From assembly GCA_020851465.1 (NCBI GenBank), contig JADZCR010000006.1, forward strand, positions 558,001 to 622,000: a stretch of 64,000 bases of DNA. Reading direction: 5' to 3'. Positions 53,151 to 60,936 of the stretch are shown piece by piece. Under the pieces are notes generated by a model. That model searched no databases. It had not been told where the DNA came from and worked only from the letters and a program-made list of their open reading frames with translations. Numbering within the stretch: position 1 is the first letter of the stretch; each line of letters opens with the position of its first letter. The DNA is from Phycisphaeraceae bacterium (GTDB taxonomy: Bacteria > Planctomycetota > Phycisphaerae > Phycisphaerales > Phycisphaeraceae). The position numbers and the translations under genes were made by a program.

Positions 53151-53642
53151 ATGGAGACCGCTGCAGGCAGTAGCGACGAAATGTCACCCACAACTCACAA
53201 ACTCCAGGTTAAAGCATCTGTATCCACTGATGCGAGAATTATCGCGGTTCTTGTGCTGGTAATCTCACTCGCTCTACTGATTACCGGTGCATATTTAAAT
53301 CCAGAGGTCGCTGGTGTCGGTACGCATGAGCAACTTGGTCTGTCTTCGTGTGGATTTCTTGATTCCTTCGGTACACCATGCGCTACCTGCGGTATGACGA
53401 CAGCGGTATCTGAAGCGGCGCATGGTCACATCCTACGGGCCTTCTACGTCCAGCCCGCAGGTGCTCTGTTGGCCGTGCTGGCCATGATGGCGGTGATCGT
53501 CGCATCAACTTCGCTGATTATGGGATTTTCGCTTGCCCCATTGGGTGCAGTAATCTGTCGCGTTCGTATCGTACTCCTAACCGCGGTGTTCGTGCTTATT
53601 GCTTGGGTCTACAAAATTATCATCGTCCGTGGAGGCTTCTAA
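53151..53642 (+). CDS. DUF2752 membrane protein
   Basis: About 163 residues from the ATG at 53151. A further in-frame ATG at 53100 lies only 7 bp from the divergent pssA start, so the inner start leaves room for promoters. Two to three membrane helices are present. The DUF2752 motif is GTPCATCGMTTAVSEAAHGHILRAF, a CxxCGMT box followed by a small-residue helix, as in TM2-like and other small bacterial membrane proteins. The function of the family is unknown. Its stop directly abuts the ATG of the next gene, so it probably leads this operon of two lipoproteins and a glycosyltransferase. Confidence 0.85.
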   Translation: METAAGSSDEMSPTTHKLQVKASVSTDARIIAVLVLVISLALLITGAYLNPEVAGVGTHEQLGLSSCGFLDSFGTPCATCGMTTAVSEAAHGHILRAFYVQPAGALLAVLAMMAVIVASTSLIMGFSLAPLGAVICRVRIVLLTAVFVLIAWVYKIIIVRGGF

Positions 53643-54317
53643 ATGCTCTTCCAACATTACATTGCCTCGTACCTCCAGGCCATTTATCTCACACTAACGA
53701 TTGTTGCGCTTAGTATCAGCCTCGGTGGATGCAATATTCTCGGTTGGGTTTCTAATGTGGCAGGTGGCGAGCAGACCCAGAAGCTCAATGTCAAAGCTGA
53801 GTACCGTGGTCTTGACTCCAAACGAGTCGCAGTTGTTACCGCGGCAGATGAGTACCGACTCTTTGAGTATCCTGGCTGTCAACTTGACGTATCTCGAGCG
53901 GTAAGCCGTCAACTCGCAGCTGATGTTCCTGGCATTCAACTAAGCGATCCGAAGAAAATTGCTCAGTTTCAATCAGCGAATCCAGCCTGGATCACCATGA
54001 CTAACCGCGAGTTGATCCAAGCCCTCGATGTCGATCGGATCGTCTATATCGAACTCAAGGATTACACGACCCACGAACCTGGAAACCAACACGTCTGGCG
54101 TGGAATTATCAGCGGACGAGTGAGCGTAGCTGAAGCAGACGCAACCGAACCCAATAATTTTTCATATGCGCAAGAGGTCAATGCAAAATTTCCTCCGGAT
54201 GAACCAGTTGGCGTCCTCAGCAGTGAGGATGCAACAATTCAAGCCGGGATGCTAGGCCAATTTGCAACCCGAGTAAGCAGCCTTTTTCACGATTATCGAA
54301 CGGTGACCAAGAAGTGA
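53643..54317 (+). CDS. Lipoprotein, first of a tandem pair
   Basis: A 224-residue exported lipoprotein, lipobox SLGGC at Cys30. The mature part looks like one alpha/beta domain: a V-A-V-V-T strand, an R-A-V-S-R-Q-L-A helix, a P-K-K-I-A-Q-F helix, then a strand D-R-I-V-Y-I-E-L-K-D-Y. This order is seen in CsgG/TolB-N-like and LptE-like folds, but no specific family is recognised. The next gene encodes a protein with the same layout, suggesting tandem duplication. It begins directly at the stop of the DUF2752 gene. Confidence 0.65.
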   Translation: MLFQHYIASYLQAIYLTLTIVALSISLGGCNILGWVSNVAGGEQTQKLNVKAEYRGLDSKRVAVVTAADEYRLFEYPGCQLDVSRAVSRQLAADVPGIQLSDPKKIAQFQSANPAWITMTNRELIQALDVDRIVYIELKDYTTHEPGNQHVWRGIISGRVSVAEADATEPNNFSYAQEVNAKFPPDEPVGVLSSEDATIQAGMLGQFATRVSSLFHDYRTVTKK

Positions 54318-54994
54318 ACTCAATCCTTAGAATCGTCACGGCCTCCCTCCTGCTCACGCTCGCCTGCGGCATCGCAGGCTGCGAAGCGTTCTCGTTTTTT
54401 ACACAAACCTTCGCCACTGAAGTGGATGCGAAATACAAATTACCCAATAGGCCGACACTTGTTCTAGTTGATGACCCACAAGCCCTGCTAGGTGATCCAT
54501 CGCTTGAGCGTGTTCTTGCAACTCGTGTCGGCTTCCACCTGGTCCAAGAAGGCGTTGTAACAGAGATTGTTTCTCCTGATCGTGTAGCAGAACTGGCGAC
54601 AAAGCTAGGACCGGGTTATGTCAACGCTCCGCTGGACCAAATAGGCCGCGCAGCCGGTGCCAAGCAAGTTGTTAACGTCTATGTAGAACAGACTGATTTC
54701 CGCGTTGAGGAAGGGACCTATCGCCCCGGCATGCTTGTACGCGTAAAAGTAGTCGATACGTCTACAGGCACCCGACTATTTCCCGCAGCTGATGCTACAG
54801 CCAGCGGTGACCTAACTACTTCCGCAAATGGCTATCCCGTCGCCAGTCAGCTTTTTTACAAAATCGGCGTTGGAGAAGGTACCGACGATGTTGCGACCGC
54901 AGTGAGGGCTGTTGTCGAGCGTTCAGGGCGTGATGTGTCACGATTGTTTTATAAGTACACGCCACGTCAACCTGGTGAAAAATTTGACGATTGA
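54314..54994 (+). CDS. Lipoprotein, second of a tandem pair
   Basis: A 226-residue exported lipoprotein, lipobox GIAGC at Cys23, starting with GTG at 54314 that overlaps the previous stop (GTGA). It mirrors the upstream protein: a T-L-V-L-V-D strand, a helix ending in R-V-G-F-H-L-V, a helix P-D-R-V-A-E-L, then a strand K-Q-V-V-N-V-Y-V-E and a final basic tail. Similarity is in layout, not strong identity, so the paralogy is an inference. Role unknown; an envelope assembly or lipid-trafficking function would suit the neighbouring glycosyltransferase and pssA. Confidence 0.65.
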   Translation: MNSILRIVTASLLLTLACGIAGCEAFSFFTQTFATEVDAKYKLPNRPTLVLVDDPQALLGDPSLERVLATRVGFHLVQEGVVTEIVSPDRVAELATKLGPGYVNAPLDQIGRAAGAKQVVNVYVEQTDFRVEEGTYRPGMLVRVKVVDTSTGTRLFPAADATASGDLTTSANGYPVASQLFYKIGVGEGTDDVATAVRAVVERSGRDVSRLFYKYTPRQPGEKFDD

Positions 54995-55011
54995 TCTTGC
55001 GGCTAAACTCC

Positions 55012-56208
55012 ATGCGTATCCTTCATCTGATCGACGCCTCTTCACCGCAAGCCTGTCCAACAACCTTCGCATTGCTGTCTGATTCCCTTGGCCGACTTGG
55101 AAATATTGAACAGAAAGTTCTGTTGCTGGGTGGGAAGGCACTCGAATGTGCAGCCAAAGCTGGTGGCGTCAACACTGCTCACCGAATAGGTGTCCCATAC
55201 GGTCGTGCAATTCTCGGCTGGGCTGCTGTACGTCGATATTTGAACGAGTTAGGCGCATTCGATTTGATTCATTGCTGGTCAATGGGAGCATTAGCCATTG
55301 CTTCGCTTCTTCGGCCGCGCGTACCACGTATTTTGACTATTACGACTCAACCATCACCTAGATCTGTGCGATGGTTGAGGCTGCTTACCCATGAAATGCC
55401 CGACCGAATACTTTTGCTGCCGATCAGCAACGCCCTGCGAACTACGGTTCTCTCCGTAGGTATTGATCCAGCAATTGTTCATGTTCTACGACCGAGCTTG
55501 GATTTGGCAAAGACACAAGCCAGCCAACGCTCCCTTTTGCGATCGAAATGGGGCGTCTCAGACGTAGATAACCCTCGTATTAAAGTCATCACGTTTCTTT
55601 CCGATCCCTGTGTCGAGGTTGATGCACAAGCTGCTCACATGACTGTCGGTCTAGCGGATGAAGCCTATGCACTACATCCCGGCGGCCGGCCTGCGGAGGC
55701 CCCCGTTTTCTGGTTCCTTGCCCATCCCATTCAGAAGCACCTCGCTCGCGCAGAGCGAGTCGCGCAGGAAGTTGGGCATGCCGACCGTATTATTCAAGAG
55801 CCAAAAGTAGCATGTCCATGGGAAGTACTACCCGGCTGTGACCTGGCAATCGCTCAAGGGCCGAGCTCTGGGGGACTATCACTACTTTGGGCGATGGTTG
55901 CCAATGTACCGATTATCGGAGAGGCAACATATGCAGTCAGCGAAATCCTCGAAGACCGTCATTCCGCCCTTCTGGCAAAACCCGACAATCCGCGAATGCT
56001 TGCTGGCAGAATCCTGCAACTTACTGCCGATCCACAGCTAGCCTGGAAACTACGTGATACAGCACGACACGAGGCGTTTAGCTTTTTCTCGCGGCAACGT
56101 TACTGCCAGACGTTGCAAAGTGTGTATGAGCAAGTCTTTTCGGGTACTGCCGTTGAAATCTCTGACCTTCCGGTCACAGGAGGGTTGCGCTTCGCAGGGC
56201 GCGCATAG
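55012..56208 (+). CDS. GT-B fold glycosyltransferase (GT4-like)
   Basis: A 398-residue glycosyltransferase. The N-terminal domain has MRILHLIDASSP and the FDLIHCWSMGALAIASLL strand-helix that GT4 enzymes use for the acceptor side. The nucleotide-binding domain carries VLPGCDLAIAQGPSSGGLSLLWAMVANVPIIGEATYAVSEIL, a close fit to the E-x7-E-type loop region, although the first Glu is replaced by Ser/Gly. The ATG at 55012 is chosen; a TTG at 54991 overlaps the upstream stop. The sugar and acceptor are unknown. Confidence 0.8.
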   Translation: MRILHLIDASSPQACPTTFALLSDSLGRLGNIEQKVLLLGGKALECAAKAGGVNTAHRIGVPYGRAILGWAAVRRYLNELGAFDLIHCWSMGALAIASLLRPRVPRILTITTQPSPRSVRWLRLLTHEMPDRILLLPISNALRTTVLSVGIDPAIVHVLRPSLDLAKTQASQRSLLRSKWGVSDVDNPRIKVITFLSDPCVEVDAQAAHMTVGLADEAYALHPGGRPAEAPVFWFLAHPIQKHLARAERVAQEVGHADRIIQEPKVACPWEVLPGCDLAIAQGPSSGGLSLLWAMVANVPIIGEATYAVSEILEDRHSALLAKPDNPRMLAGRILQLTADPQLAWKLRDTARHEAFSFFSRQRYCQTLQSVYEQVFSGTAVEISDLPVTGGLRFAGRA

Positions 56209-56231
56209 AAAGATTGAAAATATCTATTTAC

Positions 56232-57011
56232 TCAAAACGGTAAGCTCGTGGCACGCATCAGTACAAACGCCGCACCTTCCCCCAGAATGATGAGCACGGT
56301 CGCAACGTAAAGAATGCCTGTTGCTGACTGATTAGCTCGACGCTTCACGCAGTCGTAAGTCATATATACAAAAACAGAAGGCGTGGCGATGCCGACCAGG
56401 TATCGAGCCCAGAGTAGGACTGTATTCATCAGGCGATCACCATTTGACAGATCCTCTGTCAAAACGAATGGGCGGAGCGCGAAGGTAAGACTGAATATTC
56501 CACGAAGCAATAGGAATATTCCTAGTAGTACGACCAATCGCATGAATGGCTTCTGCGTCATTTCGCTACCGGCGGTCAGGTAAGCGTGTCCCAGTAACAT
56601 CGCCATGAGAAATCCACCAAGAAGCGCGGAAGAAAATGTTAAGGCCACTGCAAGCTGCAATGTTTCAACGACTACAGGAAGACTTGCTGACGATATGTTG
56701 TAAAGTTCAACTATAAAAACCAATGTCGCCAATACTGCAAGGATGCCGATAAGGCGCTGGATGTGACGATATCCCAACTGGATAGCCATGAGCTGGAGAA
56801 AAAAAGGCACCAGCAGTGTGATCTGCAATCGCCACGCTGTGGTACCGGTGCCGAATTGAGTTTTCCAGGAAATCGCAGAGGCGATAGCAACGAAACATAT
56901 GGCGATGATCGCCCCCAATCGCAGCCAGCGCAGGGTGACTTGCTTCGGATCCGAAGCAGATAACGCTATACCAATACCCGCCGCGAACATCAATAAAACT
57001 ATTGCAATCAT
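56232..57011 (-). CDS. Polytopic membrane protein of unknown function
   Basis: About 259 residues and seven or eight membrane helices. A helix followed by MRLVVLLGIFLLLRGIFSLTFALRPF and an RYLVGIATPSVFVYMTYDCVKRR segment resembles the layout of DMSO reductase-anchor/NrfD-like and cytochrome-type membrane proteins, but I see no haem or quinone motif, and the resemblance is weak. Start ATG 57011 is preferred over a TTG-led extension at 57035. It converges on the glycosyltransferase gene. Confidence 0.65.
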   Translation of the reverse strand: MIAIVLLMFAAGIGIALSASDPKQVTLRWLRLGAIIAICFVAIASAISWKTQFGTGTTAWRLQITLLVPFFLQLMAIQLGYRHIQRLIGILAVLATLVFIVELYNISSASLPVVVETLQLAVALTFSSALLGGFLMAMLLGHAYLTAGSEMTQKPFMRLVVLLGIFLLLRGIFSLTFALRPFVLTEDLSNGDRLMNTVLLWARYLVGIATPSVFVYMTYDCVKRRANQSATGILYVATVLIILGEGAAFVLMRATSLPF

Positions 57012-57105
57012 TTCGTGGCATTGTATAGATGCCAAGCGAACCCGATTTCAAGACGAATAAACTTCAATTGATGGCTCGTCTTTCCGTCCTCTTACTTTCG
57101 AGTGT

Positions 57106-58464
57106 TTAGATCGGGCGAGCACGCAGAGGAAGTAACACATCACCTAACCGCCACCGTAATGAATCAATAAGATTTCGGCCTATCGGTTTGTCAATCAAAT
57201 TGTCGTGTTCTCCTGCGTCATTGAGCAGGTCGTAGAGACCGATTGCCTGCCGGCTTTCCGTATCAAAAATAATCTTATATCGCTCCATCTCGAGCATTAA
57301 CCGCTTACCGAATTCGCTCAAACAACCTTCCAGCGTTGGCAATACGGGTTCACCTGATAGAGTTGGCAATAAAGACCGCCCTACCACCGCTTTGGGCATA
57401 TCACAACCTGCAAGTGCAATGATCGTTGGCGCAATATCCGTGGTGCTGGCAAGCCCTTCACTAGCGAGCTCCTGGACTGCTGAACCCGGTGCTGGCGGCA
57501 CCATAATGATCGGAACCTCTACTGCCGGTGCCAGAAATGACCGGTGTCCGATCAGACCATGCTCACCCAGAAGATGACCACGATCGGAGGAAATCAATGC
57601 CCAAGTTCGATTCGCATCAGCCCGCGATTCCAAGGCTGACATCAATCGGCCTATTCCATAATCGATCAAGCTGACACGACCAAGGTAATCCGCACGAATC
57701 CTCGCCACTTTCGCAGTCTCAAGCCGTTGAAGCATGACACGTGGATAGTCAAGTTCAGCCAGCGCATCGACACGTGTGAAGTCCGCTGGCGCAAATCCGT
57801 GCCCGACTTCCTTCGGGTTAACTACATCATCGTAAAGTGTCGGCGGCGGCAGATCGTTACCAGGTCCGCTGAAGCACACAAGCAGACACCACGGTTTATC
57901 CAGAGGCATTTGATCAATCATTTCGCGTGCTTTTAACGCGATGAAACCGTCAATATCGTCGTCAGGCTCGATAAGTAGGCGATCCGGCTCAAACGGGCCA
58001 TAACGCAGGCGTTGTCTTCGCTGTTGCGCTACGGCCTCCTGAATACCCTTAGCTCGCATTGCTGATAGATAGCGGCATAAACCCGATTCAACCTGCTCAA
58101 CATCAGAAACGATGACAGCATTATCCAGCCACGATGCAGCTGAGGAGACTAAACCAACGCCGCCGAGGTGATAACCTGATTCAGCAAGAATGGAAGGCCA
58201 CCCTTCACAGGCTGCGGGGGCTCGCATTTGATCGACGAAGCCATGCTGCCGTGCATGGTAACCCGTCAGGAGCGTGATCAAGCCGCCTGGATCTGCAGGA
58301 CAAGCACTTGAAGCGATAAGCGACACTCCGCGACTAACTAGTTTTTCCAGACTTGGGGTTCGCAGAGGCCAAACCTGGCTGTCACCCACCGAATCAGCAC
58401 GCAGTCCATGGGCAAATACCACAACCAGATTTCTGCGGAATGACATGCCACGATTATCGGTCAT
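57106..58464 (-). CDS. Sulfatase-fold protein lacking catalytic residues
   Basis: A 452-residue protein of the alkaline-phosphatase/sulfatase superfamily, recognisable by TPSLEKLVSRGV, LITLLTGYHARQHGF, the SLIDYGIGRLMSAL helix and DRGHLLGEHGLIGH. Aligned with its intact relative at 27332, the catalytic Cys/Ser position is Asp58, the Pro is Gly60 and the Arg is Leu62. The metal-binding Asp of the first strand is His19, and the DHG metal motif is DRG. All these changes together argue against sulfatase activity; it may be a regulatory or binding protein. No signal peptide. ATG at 58464 is used; a second ATG six codons inside is equally possible. Confidence 0.82.
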   Translation of the reverse strand: MTDNRGMSFRRNLVVVFAHGLRADSVGDSQVWPLRTPSLEKLVSRGVSLIASSACPADPGGLITLLTGYHARQHGFVDQMRAPAACEGWPSILAESGYHLGGVGLVSSAASWLDNAVIVSDVEQVESGLCRYLSAMRAKGIQEAVAQQRRQRLRYGPFEPDRLLIEPDDDIDGFIALKAREMIDQMPLDKPWCLLVCFSGPGNDLPPPTLYDDVVNPKEVGHGFAPADFTRVDALAELDYPRVMLQRLETAKVARIRADYLGRVSLIDYGIGRLMSALESRADANRTWALISSDRGHLLGEHGLIGHRSFLAPAVEVPIIMVPPAPGSAVQELASEGLASTTDIAPTIIALAGCDMPKAVVGRSLLPTLSGEPVLPTLEGCLSEFGKRLMLEMERYKIIFDTESRQAIGLYDLLNDAGEHDNLIDKPIGRNLIDSLRWRLGDVLLPLRARPI

Positions 58465-58704
58465 TTGCTGCTAGCTGGTGAGACGCATCGACATCTTCCC
58501 GTACATCTGATGCGGAATGTGATCCCGTTGATGTGCCACGAATGTTTCTATCACTAGAGTTCTTTATGCCGTTAGATCGCGTAATTGATCAAAGTAGAAA
58601 TCCATGACCTATCGGCACATAAAGAGGAGAATTGGTGATTGCTACAATACCTGCACTGGGTCAGCCTGAAGTCACTCTCCATATTTGTCTTGCACAATTT
58701 TGCG

Positions 58705-59061
58705 ATGAATTCCAATACTACACCACCCTACCGTATCGAAAACCGTGGCGACCTCGTGATCGTCACGTTCTTACATGAGGTGATTGATCCCGTCTCCGTT
58801 GAAAAGGCGGGAGTAGATTTACCCAAGAGCGTAGCGTTGCCTGACACGAAAAAGCTTATTCTCGATTTCACAAAGATGTCCTACTTTCCTTCGCGCCTAT
58901 TGGGCGTTCTGCTCGACATTAACCGCGCCGTCGAAAGCCATGGCGGCAAAATGCGGTTGTGTGGGATCCAACCAATGGCAATGGACGTGCTGCGGTTCAT
59001 GCGGCTGGATGCTGTTCTGAAGTTTGATAAAGATGTAATGGAGTCAATAACAAAATTCTAG
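58705..59061 (+). CDS. STAS domain protein (anti-sigma factor antagonist-like)
   Basis: About 118 residues covering one STAS domain: an N-terminal Y-R-I-E-N-R-G-D-L-V-I-V-T-F strand, then LILDFTKMSYFPSRLLGVLLDINRAVES with Ser63 at the usual phosphorylation position, and GGKMRLCGIQPMAMDVLRFMRLDAVLKF. Such proteins switch sigma factors or other partners by binding and phosphorylation. No kinase or anti-sigma gene is adjacent. Start is ambiguous: the ATG at 58705 has no ribosome site, while an in-frame TTG at 58639 has GAGGAG 9 nt upstream and would add 22 residues. Confidence 0.85.
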   Translation: MNSNTTPPYRIENRGDLVIVTFLHEVIDPVSVEKAGVDLPKSVALPDTKKLILDFTKMSYFPSRLLGVLLDINRAVESHGGKMRLCGIQPMAMDVLRFMRLDAVLKFDKDVMESITKF

Positions 59062-59264
59062 AAAATCGCGATGGTGTCATCTTAGGATTACAAGGTTCAC
59101 ACCAACCTCATACCGTAAGCAGCTACTTCAGCTTTACGATTTAATTATTTAACCACCGTTCGCGTAGATTTTGGCCTATTTTATTTGAACCTTGACCGCT
59201 CCTTCCACGTAAGAGACGATCATCCGCTTGGATGTGTCCGCGCACTGTCTTCAGGGGTGTCTTC

Positions 59265-60194
59265 ATGATCGATGTAAAGAATCTGGTCAAGTGGTATGGA
59301 CCGACCAAAGCCGTCGATCACCTTTCATTCCACATTCCTACCGGCCAAGTAGTAGGTTTTCTGGGTCGTAACGGCGCAGGCAAGACAACTACTATTCGAA
59401 TCCTTACCGGTTACCTACCGCCAACGTCGGGGATCGCAACAATCAATGGCCATGACGTAACCACTCAATCCGCCAAAGCTCGTGCGGCTATTGGCTACTT
59501 ACCGGAAAGCACGCCGCTATATCACGAAATGCGAGTCGAGGAATACCTTGACTATCGCGGTCAGTTACAGGCGATGGACCGCAAGCGTCGCCGTACAAGG
59601 ATAGATCAGGTTGTCGCTCGTTGTGGCCTATCCGCCGTTCGTAGGCGTGTGATTGGACAACTCTCCAAAGGGAATAAGCAACGTGTAGGCTTGGCGCAGG
59701 CGATGCTTCACGATCCCCCGGTACTTATTCTGGATGAACCTACATCCGGCTTGGACCCAACACAGATTTATGAATTTCGAAAGCTCCTCGACGAATTGCG
59801 AGGGAAACATACAATCATTCTTTCCACACACAATCTTGGCGAAATCACCCGTGTAGCCGACCGAGCGGTGATTATTGATCAGGGAATTATCCGTTATGAC
59901 GCGCCTATTAGCCGTCAGATGCGGCTGATGATTGAAGTTAAAGCTGCACCTGAAGCCGTGTTACGTATTAGTGAATCGATAAAGCGCATTACAAAAGTCA
60001 TCGTCAGCATGCATGAAGGCTGGACCAAGGCTTTGATAGAAACCGAAAATTGCCAGGATCTCCGAGAGGACGTGGGGCAATTCGCTTTATCAAACCAGTG
60101 GACGATTCGGCAGCTTGGTTTCGAAACGACAGACATTGAACGTAAGTTCGCAGAAGTGACAGGCGGCAAAGCGGTTGCCCCGTCACAGGATTAA
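59265..60194 (+). CDS. ABC transporter ATPase, GldA-like
   Basis: About 309 residues. Walker A is GFLGRNGAGKTT (about 36-47), the signature is LSKGNKQRVGLAQAML, Walker B PVLILDEPTSGLDP and the switch His TH is in STHNL. The C-terminal extension (about 215-309) is regulatory, as in ABC-2-type exporters. With the permease and the GldG-like protein that follow, it matches the GldA-GldF-GldG set, first known from gliding Bacteroidetes but widespread without gliding. The ATG at 59265 follows GGGGTGT; the frame extends to an upstream ATG. Confidence 0.93.
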   Translation: MIDVKNLVKWYGPTKAVDHLSFHIPTGQVVGFLGRNGAGKTTTIRILTGYLPPTSGIATINGHDVTTQSAKARAAIGYLPESTPLYHEMRVEEYLDYRGQLQAMDRKRRRTRIDQVVARCGLSAVRRRVIGQLSKGNKQRVGLAQAMLHDPPVLILDEPTSGLDPTQIYEFRKLLDELRGKHTIILSTHNLGEITRVADRAVIIDQGIIRYDAPISRQMRLMIEVKAAPEAVLRISESIKRITKVIVSMHEGWTKALIETENCQDLREDVGQFALSNQWTIRQLGFETTDIERKFAEVTGGKAVAPSQD

Positions 60195-60198
60195 ATCT

Positions 60199-60918
60199 AT
60201 GCGACAAACTTTCACCATTGCTCGTCGGGAACTGACGAGCCTCTTTTTTTCTCCCGTGGCATATCTCGTACTAGGCGCGTTTGGGCTCGGGTCCACATTG
60301 ATTTTTCTGATGTCGTTTTATTCAGGTGAACCAGCACAAATGCGGGCAACCTTCAGTGCTGTAATCTGGCTCATGATCTTATTGGTACCCGCCATCAGCA
60401 TGCGGTTGTTCGCAGAGGAGTTTCGCAGCGGCACAATCGAGACACTGATGACATCACCAATCTCCGATACCCAGATCGTACTGGGCAAGTGGCTCGGAGC
60501 CTTAGGATTTTTCATCGCGCTACTTATTCCGTTGTCGATCCTGACCATTGTTTTGGCGTTCAACGCTCGTCCCGACTGGGGGCCGATTTTTACCGGATTC
60601 CTTGGTCTTATTTTTATTGGCGGCCTGTATCTGGCGATTGGTACATTCGCTTCCGCAACCACACAGAATCAAATTATCGCCTTCATCATCACCGGCTTGA
60701 TCCTCCTCATGCTTTCCGTCGGGATGTTTTTTCTCGCTCGCTCAACATTTCTCAGCTCTTGGTGGCGCGAAATCGTCTCGTATCTCTGGATTGATAATCA
60801 GGTGGCTGACTTCAACAAGGGAGTAATCGATTCATCGAAAGTCGTTTACTTCCTAAGCGGGATCGGATTTTTTCTATTTCTGGCGGTGAAAGTTCTCGAA
60901 AGTAAACGTTGGCGATAA
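60199..60918 (+). CDS. ABC-2 type permease, GldF-like
   Basis: About 239 residues with six membrane helices. The start is the ATG at 60199, 5 bp after the ATPase gene; the frame extends upstream into it. Typical ABC-2 segments are IARRELTSLFFSPVAYLVLG at the N-terminus and MRLFAEEFRSGTIETLMTSPISD in the middle, the latter matching GldF. It should form the channel for the adjacent ATPase. The GldG-like gene follows by 18 bp. Confidence 0.93.
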   Translation: MRQTFTIARRELTSLFFSPVAYLVLGAFGLGSTLIFLMSFYSGEPAQMRATFSAVIWLMILLVPAISMRLFAEEFRSGTIETLMTSPISDTQIVLGKWLGALGFFIALLIPLSILTIVLAFNARPDWGPIFTGFLGLIFIGGLYLAIGTFASATTQNQIIAFIITGLILLMLSVGMFFLARSTFLSSWWREIVSYLWIDNQVADFNKGVIDSSKVVYFLSGIGFFLFLAVKVLESKRWR

Positions 60919-60936
60919 CAAGTTCAGCTCGCCTTG

